Source: Adineta steineri
Lineage: Eukaryota; Rotifera; Eurotatoria; Adinetida; Adinetidae
DNA: 64,000 nucleotides
Reading direction: 5' to 3'
NCBI GenBank assembly: GCA_905250115.1
Contig: CAJNOI010000090.1
Span: 1 to 64,000, forward strand
Shown here: piece after piece, positions 22,391 to 32,480 of the stretch
Position numbering within the stretch: position 1 is the stretch's first letter
Layout of the letters: every line of letters begins with the position of its first letter
Program-made: the position numbers and the translations under genes
Notes under the pieces: generated by a model
The model's input: only the letters and a program-made list of their open reading frames with translations
Databases searched by the model: none
What the model was told of the DNA's origin: nothing

Positions 22391-22505
22391 GATATTTACT
22401 ATGAATATTAAATATTGAAACAACTCTTTAGACATAAATTATAATACATTATCTAGTATTTGGAGTTTTCAAAAAGTATAAGACAACAGATATCAGATAT
22501 TTACT
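22391..22505 (+). repeat. Left subterminal repeats of the KDZ-like element
   Basis: Two direct copies of AGATATCAGATATTTACT, near 22392 and 22488, plus partial related copies at about 22293 (inverted, TACTAAATATCTG) and 22348 (CCAGATATTTACC). The same motif occurs in the opposite orientation beyond the transposase gene. Confidence 0.75.
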
Positions 22506-22522
22506 TTTCAGTGTAAAATTTG

Positions 22523-22532
22523 NNNNNNNNNN
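22523..22532. other. 10-N assembly gap flanked by an identical 21-bp sequence
   Basis: The 21 bases before the gap (22502-22522) are identical to the 21 bases after it (22533-22553). This is what results when two overlapping contig ends are scaffolded with a nominal gap, so the true sequence is probably continuous. Confidence 0.8.
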
Positions 22533-22674
22533 TACTTTTCAGTGTAAAATTTGAAAATATTCATTAAATTAATATAAATAAAAATGTGCGTTTAACACGT
22601 ATATATGTATACATATATATGTGTATTCACTGTTATGTCATATCGAGAACATACAAAAGCTAGAAAGAAAAAAA

Positions 22675-22835
22675 GAAATAGTTTTAACATATGTATATCA
22701 GCTGATCGAGGGCAACTTAAACTAACAAGAAAAAGAAACAATTATAACATATATATATCAGCTGATCGAGGGCAACTAAAACTAACAAGAAAAAGAAATA
22801 ACTAATAGCATATGTATATCAAGTGATCGGAGATA
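22675..22835 (+). repeat. ~58-bp tandem repeat, three copies
   Basis: Units containing CATATGTATATCAGCTGATC, GAGGGCAACTTAAACTAACA and AGAAAAAGAAA occur twice nearly intact and a third time diverged (AAGTGATCGG). Located in the left non-coding part of the KDZ-like element; the open frame through it is a by-product. Confidence 0.75.
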
Positions 22836-23228
22836 TCAAATCACGATCTCTTTTATCTGTTGTTAGATATCCTTCATTGTATTCATTACTTGTATGATAT
22901 CATTCATTGTTAATTGTTGAATATTCGATATGTAGTATTCGTTTTCTTCACTATATAAAGCACTATTGAATTGATAATAAGCACCACATTTTTCAGTTAA
23001 AAGTTATTACCATTAAATGGATTAGCAATCATGTATTCAATGTATCAGTTAAGTAAAAAGATTCTATCACCTTCGTCTATTAGATCGAAATTTGCTTGTT
23101 GTATAGAACAAAATCATAGATTAATAACACCGAAGAAATTGAACAGTTTATCAAAATTTAATTTTTGAAGTTAAATTTTTTTTATGAGATTTCAGATATC
23201 ACTAAGTATTTTAATTTCGTTCTCGAAA

Positions 23229-26200
23229 ATGTCAAAACGTTCAGGTGTGATGGATGATAAAACAATATCTGAAATGACTTTAAAAAATATAGCAGAAGCA
23301 TCCAAAATGAATATTGAAATGTCCAGTCTTTTAAATTTGGAACAAATGCGATTGTTGACGACGTACAAGAATATATATAACTACGAACCTTATCTTTCTT
23401 TTTTTCTATCGTTAGCCATCATGTCACATTTTGCTCAAGATTCTTATTACACTCATTATGCCAGTCCTGACCATCGTCCAGTACAGTTGTACTTATGGTT
23501 ACTAGGTGCTAGTGGTATGTTCAAGTATTCTATAATGAGATTGCATTTTTTTCTACCACAATATTTTTTATGTGGCTTTTTTTTCTTTTGCGACATCATC
23601 AAGTGTATAATTAGGCTGGAGTAAGAAAACATATTGGTATATTGCAAATTTACTGCTTTGTAGTTAGGTTGTTATAGTTTTAAAAATAATAAAGTACAAT
23701 AGATACAAATCAATTGATTTGATAGATCGAGAATTCGGTGGATATTTTTCCAAAATATTTGTAATGCATTGTCGAAGAGTGAAGAAGTATTGAAAAGAAA
23801 ACGATTGAATAAAATCAATGGAAGTAATTTATAAATAGAGAAAAATCAAAGAAAGGAAAAGAAAAAAAAGGTATACATATATATATATGTCTCTCGTATT
23901 GGCTTTCTGTAAGACATCCAGAAAAAAAAGATATACATGCATATAAGTTTCTGTATATTTTTTAATACTGTATCGTTTCATTCATAATTCAAGATTATGA
24001 TGAAAAAATATAATCGAAAATGTAAAAACTGAATAAGATTGATAAATAATTATTTATCTTACCGTAATATTGCAGAGAATTTTGACGAAGAGAATCATTT
24101 TTTGTTTATTTGTATTGTTATACAAATGTTAAACTATAAAAAGAAAATAAATATTGATTAATCTTTGTAATATGTAGGCATTTCATGGAATAAAAGTTTC
24201 GCATACAATTAAAAATATTGAGTTGTATAGTTGAATATATCATGGAATAAAAGTTTCGCATATAATTAAAAATATTGAGTTGTATAGGTGAATCTACCAT
24301 ATAAATATTGTGTATGATATATTGTTTATTACTTCATGTTTTTTCTATCAATTTTTTTTATCATACTTTCTTTTTTGATACTTAAGGCAGTGGAAAGACA
24401 CATGCGTTCAAGCAGCTTGAAAAAGCTATAAAAAAAATAGAAAAAATGTTCCCAACTAGATACATGAAACCTGTTATTGTAAATGGTAGACCATCAGAGT
24501 CAGATCTGTCGTCTATCGTTAGTCACACTAACCATATAGGCTTAAGACAACACCTTGCATCTAACAACAAAATATTATTAAATGATGATGCAGATTTAAT
24601 TGCTGAGTCATATGGATTGTATAATGTAAACGATTATACAAAAGAGCACGAACGCAATATTATTCTTTGCGGATATGACGGGTAAAATATAATAATAAAG
24701 ATAGAAAAATATCGATCATATATTACTATTTATTAGGTGTAATTCATCAAGAACCACAGGTACAACAATTATAGAAATTGACGATAAAAGATTGTCAATT
24801 GCAATTGCTGCTACCGGTGGTAAATTATCAAAAAATATTAAAAACTGGATCAATCTGACAGGATTTGATGGTTCCCATAATCGATTCATATATATGAGCA
24901 TTCCCAGACTAGTTCATTCAAGACCGCAAGAGTAAAATATCATTAGATAAGCATATATACCCTAATATAAATTTATAATTTGCAGTTTTCAGGTTAATAT
25001 GAATTCTAAAAATAATCCAACATTTGCTCACCTGTCTCTGATCATTCATCTATTTGGTACTGTACGGTTCATTTTTCAAATGTCAGAAGCTGAACGTACA
25101 AAGTTTTGCGGTGGTATTTAAGTTAAAATTTTATAGTAGATTTGAGATTTTCTGGTTTTTAATTAATTTGTAGCATCATTTGATAAATCATCAATAGTAC
25201 ATGTTGATGATGAACAAACACAACAACCCCGTTCAGCCATGTTTATATTATGGAACTTAATTGCTGATTTGGTTGAAACACAAGATCAGATACCAAATCA
25301 GCAACAACAAATTTCAGATTTTTATGGAAAAACCAATACAACCTTTCCTAGATTAGCATGTTTGATGCAATTATATATCAATGCTATGGAAATACTTGAG
25401 CGTGTGAAAGATCTTGTTGTGTTTTCTGAAGGAGATAATCCAGAGTCAATCATCAGTGAGGATTTTATAAGGAAGGTGGATGTTATAATAAAAAGTAAAT
25501 ATTATAAATATGACAAAACATACTTACCACATGCAGAAGTCAACCAAGAAGTAATAGATCCTATGATATTGGTTGAGAAAGAAGCTATATTTGCAGCATG
25601 GACTTGGTACGAACACCACTTGGATATATCTAGAAAGTTATTTACAATTGATCATGATTTTGCAAGTAAATCAATAAGTACACCACTATCTATCTCATCC
25701 AAACAGAAAACATTAAAGCAGTTAATAATGTACTTAGATTTTAACATTTTTCCATTATCAACAATAAGTGTAAAACATCCTGTTACAGAGAGAACGTATA
25801 TAACTAAATTTTCTATTTGATCGATTGATTGATTAATTTGTATGCTCTTTTTCATCTAGAGGTATTATAAAAAATAGGCCAGCATTAGGTGAGCGTGCAC
25901 TCCAAGAACTGATGATTGATGGTTTACTTAAGTTTAATTATTTCTTAATTGATATTCGTGGTCGAAATGTTAAATCATACATGAAAGTACCAGTTCCATC
26001 ACATGATGATCCAACACGAGATCTTTTTATTAAAAATTTAATGAAAAATGATATTGATGTTAATGAGTATTGTTCTATTTACAAGTCGTCTTCCATACCA
26101 CCAAATAATAATCTTTCCAATAAAGCATTAGAATTCTTTGAATACAGCGCATGTTTGGTAAATGAATATTCAAAGTATCATTCTCAACTAAATAATATAA

Positions 26201-27619
26201 TTCAAAAGCATATCACAAATTCTGTTATTCAAGAAGTTGAACAAGGAAGTTTTATCATAAAAAATGCTAATGTATTTACTCATCAATTCCATAGTATTGA
26301 AAATTTAGTTGTAGATACTCAATCAAATCAAATTAATAGTAAACGTCAACCTCTGAATGTAATAAGTCAAGTAAATAAATCAGTGGTACAAATTAGACAT
26401 ACAACAACATCTATAGTCAATGTTTCTTGTAATACAGTTGAAAAAAGTCAAGATGCACTGTATGCTAGTCCAATAAAAATATCCTGTACCATACCAGATG
26501 ACGATATAATAGGTAAAATATTTTTAATTAATAATGCTTTTCATTTACCTTTCACTGTTAATAAAAATCTTCACGAATGAAGAAGATAATTCATCAGAAC
26601 ATATTCATAATTCATTTGCAATAACAGGTGAGAAAACAGTTGATGATCAAAATGAATATCATGATATATCAACACATGAAATCATGGCAGAAAGTATATT
26701 TTTAATTTTTTTTTTCCATAAGCCATTTTCTCTTTGATTAACTTAGCCACTGATAAACATATAATATTATCTGAACAAGCAGTTAAAAAAGTAATGCACA
26801 ATATAATGATTGGAAAGTCAGTGATCTACACCAAAACAGATTTAACTATGATATGTAATAAACCAAATATCAAACTGGAAGCTATAAATCGTTTGATAAA
26901 AGCTAATCTTCTAATATATGAAAATGACTTGTGGGTCGAACCAACTCGTACAAATAAGCAACCTAAAAAAGATTCTAAACCTATACTTCGTCCAGGATGG
27001 TTAAAGTATGAACTATTGATACAATAGCTTTGATTTTTTATTGTTTTTTTTCTGTAGAAATTGTCCAGCTTCGAATTCAAATGTATCAAAATTTGATTTT
27101 ATACAATCTTTGCAAAAACATGTAAATAGTCTTGTTTTACTAGTTCGAAAGTATTTTTAAGTAATACAAATCTAATTTTTTCAGGTAAATCTTAGTTATA
27201 GTGATTTCTTAAAATCATTTTATCCACATCAAGAAGAAAATATATATACACAAAATAATTGGAGATTATCAGATAAAGTAATCCAAATATTTGAATCAAG
27301 TTTATTTTATAAAGAACACATTCGATATAATATTCAACGTTTTCGACCAAATGATATGATAACCAATGACTTAGATGTAGAAAATCAATTACAAACATCA
27401 GTGACACCAGTTTCTCATTCGAACAATGTTCAAGAAATAACATCAAATGAAAATCAACAAGAGATGTCTCAACAGCAAATAATTGATGAAAATAGTGAAG
27501 AAGGGGATGTGGTCTATACTTGTCCATTGTTAACAGGTGGCAAAAGAAAAATCGCATCCGATATAAACTTTCAAGAAAATCCAAGGCGCATACAACCAAG
27601 AAGAGCGAAGAAAAACTGA
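23229..27619 (+). CDS. DUF3987-like P-loop ATPase, 1015 residues, ten exons
   Basis: Exon model: 23229-23514, 24387-24681, 24737-24931, 24986-25113, 25174-25795, 25860-26512, 26583-26693, 26747-27005, 27058-27121, 27185-27619. All junctions are GT..AG and the total of 3048 nt is divisible by three with no internal stop. The exon 1/2 splice creates Walker A (LLGASGSGKT). Exon 2 has the Walker B-like LLNDDADLI and LCGYDG; exon 3 has LSIAIAATGG and LTGFDGSHNRFIYM. This order resembles DUF3987 (primase/helicase-associated ATPases), which I infer without a search. Exon 5 is helical (FAAWTWYEHHLDISRKL), exons 6-8 include winged-helix-like segments, and the C-terminus is basic (RRIQPRRAKKN). An upstream in-frame ATG at 23184 is an alternative start. 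Likely works with the downstream transposase. Confidence 0.75.
24184..24300. repeat. 57-bp direct duplication inside intron 1 of the ATPase gene
   Basis: CATGGAATAAAAGTTTCGCA starts at 24184 and again at 24241, each followed by an almost identical AATTAAAAATATTGAGTTGT. It lies in an 872-bp intron, the longest of this gene; the other introns are 50-75 bp. Confidence 0.8.
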
Positions 27620-27863
27620 ATAATTCAGGATTTCTTCTTTTAGCATTATTTCATGAAACTTATAATTTAATAGCTGATATTTTATCTTCTTGAACACATT
27701 TATTTTTACTAAATCTTTTTATTTGTTTATTCCTCATATACATACTTAAATTCTTTTGTAGATCATTAAAAGAAAAAAGAAAAGAATTATAGTGATCAGG
27801 CAGTATTTAAAAAGGAAAGTTCATTATATATTTTTTCATTATTTATTAATATTTATCAATTAA

Positions 27864-30641
27864 ATGAGTCAAATTAATCGTCTTTTATCTCCAAAGGTAT
27901 TGGTAGAAATTACTGATGAAGAACATGCTTTTATTTTGATGATGCGAACGATGCGCTTGGATCAGATAATATATGTTATGATGTTGAATAACTTTTTACC
28001 AAAGGAATTACCTAACAAATTCAATCATATTATGAATATAATTAATATATACTTTAATAAATCATATGAAATTCATACTATTAAAATGTTGATTGAATTC
28101 ATTTCTACACATCCAGTATACAATGAAATATTCCAGCAACATTCATTAGATGAAATGATACAAAAATATCAAATAAATCAGGTTGCTGAATCTGAAGGTA
28201 TCAATGAATTATATTTGAAACCATATACAACTGAGTGTATCCAATGTAAAAAGCAGTTGAAAGCTACCTTTTCTCATCGTTCAAAAACTGTAATGTCGCT
28301 TACAAGAACTTTCAGAGCACGTATGTGGTGTTTTCATCAATTTTAATAAGCAAATACATCTATATTCTCGTTAATAGTTATCAGCACTTGCAGTTGTCAA
28401 GATTGTAGCATCCAGATATTTCCTAATTTTTACGTCCACAACAATAAGAAATTTTTCACAACTGAATCAGTGAAAAATGATCAATACATTTATTTAAATG
28501 GAAATCAAGTTTTCGAACAAAATCTACTAATTGATTTTGACTATCAACTAATCCACAATACTGTATCATTCGAAGGATATACGAATGCATATAACTCAAA
28601 AATTAAAATAATTTTAGAAAGACAAAATCAATTACCTTTACCCGTGCCAAATATTGATTGTAATATGTAAGACTATTTTAATCTTGAATATGACTAAAAT
28701 TTATACACTTACTACTTGTTAGCACACTTCTTAATGAAAAAAATTTTCAAATGACATGGTTAATAGTCAATATTGTAAAATTCGTTTTTATGACAACAAA
28801 TGAAAAAACTATCTCTGTACCAATGTCTGTACGTGATATTGATGAATGCAACAATTATTTCTTAATGGTTAAATCTGATCTTTATGAAAAATTTGTTAGT
28901 TTTTGGACAAGACATGAAAGGTTTACAAGAAGATGTGATCTGAGTACATGCTCCAAGGTATTTATTGTGGATGGTCATCAAAAAGCTAATCGACTTATAT
29001 GTCAATACAAAAATGTAGTTGATAATACTATACCTGAACTTGGACCGGTTCAAGTCGGATGTTTATACTCTCCTCTCAGAAAAGGTAAGCTTTTTATCTA
29101 TATTATTGATCCGAATTTTCTGATAAATGGTGATACATTTCGGAGGAAACTTTTACAAAATATCTTGCGAGAAAAAGTCACTAGTATGAGAAATTGAGAT
29201 AAACGATAGTTTACCAGTAAAAATGACAAAGTCTAAACACATATAGCTTGATTTAAGTGGTAGTAGAGAATAGTATGCCCATCAGTTTTTTATTCATTTT
29301 TTGTTTGATGTACATCTCGTTTAATATTTATTTTATCCTCTATTATCTATTCGTTTATAGTTTCACGATAGAACAGGAAAGTTTTGCCTCCGCTTATACA
29401 TAGATTCTGCTTTCTATCATTTCACGTACCTATTCTTATTCTATCTTTGTTGTGTTGAACGATATCGCTTTTTCTTTCTTACATACGCGCTCATGTTTTT
29501 TATATACTAACTACATTTTCGAGATTTTTTTATAGCTAATGGATACAATATCAATGACACTAATTCTTGCTATCTTTTTTAGACCATAGTGATTAGAAGG
29601 ACGCATTATATATTTATTCAGAATTTAACAATAACTTTTGCATTTTAAAATCTTCCTTTATAATCTCTTGTTCTAATTTCACTATGTTTATATAGCTTCT
29701 AATATTGATCACAGATTCTGTCAAAATCACCAGCCACCAAGAATACCATCAACTACAAGGCATCAGATGATTGATGAGAATAAAGAAACAACTTTAGATA
29801 GATCAGCATTAATCAAATACATAGATAAAGATGGACACTTTAATGATGAATTGTGTAATGTGTTCAGATCTGGCATTAATATTAGCTCAAAGATAAGTTC
29901 ATATGGATTTTTGGCAACTTTTTTGAATTGTTCAGTTATTGTTGGATTCACCGAACAAGCATGTTCTGAGGGAAGTGAGTATAAAGCTTTTATCTATATC
30001 TTTCAACAACAGCATAATTCTTGAAGGATATTTCCATGAGATCTTAACCATGATATACAGAAGTTTTCTCCATAAAGATGAAATGAATTTGATAAATTTT
30101 TTATCAAAGAGATTAGAATTAAAAGCTCTGTCAACCTTGAAAGTTTCCTGAAAATCTGAGAAACCTTTTGTACATCGTGGTTGAGATCTCATGGAAATAT
30201 CTTAAAATAATAATAGTGCGTCGAGTTCTCCATCACATATTAACTATAAAGCGGCTCGGTCTATTACCTTCAGCAATGTGTTATGACTGTGCATGTACTT
30301 TGAAGCTCTTTGTTAATAAACACTTTGGTTCAGACAATTTGCAGTCGACAAATTTTACTGAATTTCTCTCATCGTTACCTATGGCAATCGATCGATTTCA
30401 TGTTAAAAATCATACAAGAGCAATGTGTAAAACAATAATGAGACCTGATCACGAATGTCACAATGGTATATACAATTCAATTAATACACAAGTTGCCGAA
30501 CAAGGTTTTTCTTATTTTTCTAAATTCAAAAACTCGTTCAGAGGATACAGTTATCCAAAATCAACGATATTTTTTACAATTTTGTTTCATCTTAAAAACT
30601 GTACAATAACTGGTATTAGTTCATTTGAACAATCAGTATAG
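27864..30641 (+). CDS. KDZ-like transposase with CxC-type cysteine clusters, ~600 residues
   Basis: Exon model: 27864-28327, 28394-28666, 28723-29084, 29696-29974, 30217-30641 (1803 nt, divisible by three; the first donor GTGTTT is the weakest call). Features in order: helical N-terminus, ECIQCKKQL, CCQDC, KVFIVDGHQKANRLICQY, RFCQNHQ (FCxxH as in the KDZ-associated CxC6 cluster), FTEQACSEG, RRVLHHIL, MCYDCACTL (first catalytic Asp region), AIDRFHVKNHTRAMC (second Asp with HxxxH..C) and INTQVAEQGFSY (candidate catalytic Glu). The terminal pattern YD.AC / DRFH...H...C / N..EQ is the KDZ transposase core as I know it. No stop or frameshift is needed. Intron 3 is 611 bp, and intron 4 consists largely of a palindromic element. 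Confidence 0.75.
29975..30216. repeat. Intron consisting largely of a ~200-bp palindromic (MITE-like) element
   Basis: Intron 4 of the transposase gene (donor GTGAGT, acceptor AATAATAG) is 242 bp. About 200 bp of it lie between imperfect inverted arms: 30016-30055 (core GATATTTCCATGAGATCTTA) and 30173-30211 (core GAGATCTCATGGAAATATC). The right arm ends within a few bases of the acceptor. Splicing it out restores SEG-M-RRVLHHIL. Confidence 0.75.
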
Positions 30642-30865
30642 AAACTTGTTAAGTGTATACTTATTTTTTAAACATTAGTTATTATATTTCTTTTCTTTCC
30701 TTTATTTCATATTCTTTTTAGTAAGCCTTAATTTCATTATAAAAGCACTATATAAGAAACTCTTATTAATTTTTTCTTTGAAACTTCTTGTTATTCTTGA
30801 AATCTAATGAAGAAAATGAAAATAATAATAGATAGTTGATATATACTTGTAGTAGTTTGTAGATG

Positions 30866-30990
30866 AATCATAGTAAATATCTGATATCTATTTATCCGAT
30901 AAATTTGTAGATAAACGATTATAGATACCTAATATCTATTTGCATGATCTGCTTGCAGATCGATGATAGTAAATATCTGATATCTGCCTA
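30866..30990 (-). repeat. Right subterminal repeats of the KDZ-like element
   Basis: Two copies of AGTAAATATCTGATATCT, at about 30872 and 30968, the reverse complement of the left-side motif, with a diverged copy between them (ATAGATACCTAATATCTA). Confidence 0.75.
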
Positions 30991-31094
30991 TCTGGTCAAT
31001 ATAAATGTATGTGGTAGTTTTAATGGTTTATTGGACATTTGTTTTCAACTGGGTTATAGAGGGTACTGAGTACGATGATATCAACTCAATATAT

Positions 31095-31245
31095 ATCATA
31101 ACTGCTACTTAAAAAAAATTTGAAAATTATGAAAATTTGAACTTATGAAAATTTTGAAAGTTTTGAAAATTTTGAAAATTTGAACTTATGAAAATTTTGA
31201 AAATTTTGACATATGAATTTTGAAAATTGGTAGCAGTTTGATATT
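31095..31245. repeat. TTTTGAAAA repeat flanked by a short inverted repeat
   Basis: Repeated GAAAATTTTGAAAATTT and GAACTTATGAAAATTTTG units lie between AACTGCTAC (about 31100) and its complement GTAGCAGTT (about 31231). Probably a small hairpin element or simple repeat. Confidence 0.6.
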
Positions 31246-32080
31246 TGCCACTCCTTGATACAAAATAGAAGTCAACGACTTTTATGTTGTATGTGCTTAT
31301 TGTTTATCTTGTAGTTGAATCTTTAATATATACAAGCAGAAATAAACTCAAAGTACATGTACGTGTATATGTACTAAAATTTTCATTTCATTATTACACT
31401 CAAACATATTTTGACTGTTTTAGTTGAAAAGTCATTGTTCTAACAGAATTGAGCCAGATGGTATTCCAACTCGTATAAGTAAGGAGTGTTCTCAAATGAC
31501 AAATTCTGTCTTAATATGTCTATTGATGCAAAGTCAAAAAATAAAGCTAATAGTTGAACTTACCTACTGATATGTTACATGCATACAAATTACTAACAGT
31601 CGCATTGATTCATATCAATAACATTCTTGAAAAAAGTTCATTTCGTTTGATTACAATTTAGTCTAACAAAATCGTCGTATGCAAAGAAAATGTTCATAAA
31701 TCAAATAGAAGTCAATATAAATAAATACGAATTCTGATCTACTCTCAAAAGTGTGAATATGACTATAAAAACTGTGTGTCATTCTACTGTGATATTTCTT
31801 ATAATGTAAAATATCATGTGAAGAATGGCGATTAGAATTGAATCATTGAAATCTTTTCTTAAAAAATTATTAGCATTAATACAGTCTGAATTCATAAACT
31901 TGAGTATGTTTAATCTAAACTGAGTTGTTTTGTTCAGATATTGAAGTAGAATCATCTGATCAAAATGTCTTTTGACAAAAGTACGATTAGTGTGTGAGCT
32001 GGGTCTAATTATGAATATGTGTGTGGGTTGAAAGAAGATATATACCCACACCCACACCCTCAGGATGTATACGGTAGTGT
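31246..32080. other. No gene seen
   Basis: AT-rich non-coding sequence. A G-rich/C-rich hairpin (GTGTGTGGGTT and ACCCACACCCACACCCTCAG) occupies about 32020-32068. Nothing else is supportable. Confidence 0.5.
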
Positions 32081-32082
32081 CA

Positions 32083-32169
32083 CATCTTGAGGGTGGGTGG
32101 GTTTGGGTGTAATGCGAATGCCTTTTCTTTCTGCCGCATACTCACCCGCTCTCACCCACTCTCAAGAGA
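32083..32169. repeat. Short palindrome, ATCTTGAG type
   Basis: Left arm begins ATCTTGAGGGTGGGTGGG at about 32084; right arm ends CACCCACTCTCAAGAGAT at about 32169; inner arms TAATGCG/CGCATAC also pair. One of at least six such palindromes in the window. Confidence 0.7.
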
Positions 32170-32480
32170 TACACGTACACACATCAAGCTCTGAAGCGTA
32201 CTATCTTATCAAAGACACGAAACGCATCGGCGAAATTAACTCTACATTTATTCTTACGTTGAAAAGCACATCAAACACGACTTTATTGAACAGTGTTTTC
32301 AACCAAGTCGATTGCTGAAAAGTAAAAGCTGAGACTAGCAGATTAAACTTGTTTCTTCTTCAAGAGATAGGTCAGTCTGTTTTCACTTATTGATGTGCAG
32401 CTACGCCCGCACTCTCAAGATGGGACGACCTCGGTTGAACAGGTTTCTATGTAGTCGGACGTGTCTTATATGACTGGCTC

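Larger units (their letters stand above)
22290..30990 (+). mobile_element. ~8.7-kb DNA transposon with KDZ-like transposase and DUF3987-like ATPase
   Basis: Two plus-strand multi-exon genes, 245 bp apart, lie between sets of a shared motif AGATATCAGATATTTACT. The motif is direct on the left (near 22391 and 22487) and inverted on the right (near 30870 and 30966), so the unit is bounded by inverted subterminal repeats. Gene 1 encodes a P-loop ATPase and gene 2 a KDZ-like transposase. Both can be spliced into uninterrupted frames, which suggests a young or active element. KDZ elements (Kyakuja, Dileera, Zisupton) are eukaryotic cut-and-paste transposons with varied accessory genes. Exact ends and target duplication are not determined. 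Confidence 0.65.

Noticed and set aside
29932..30192. ORFs within intron 4 of the transposase
   Set aside because: They run through the palindromic element; the exon-based frame explains the conserved protein.
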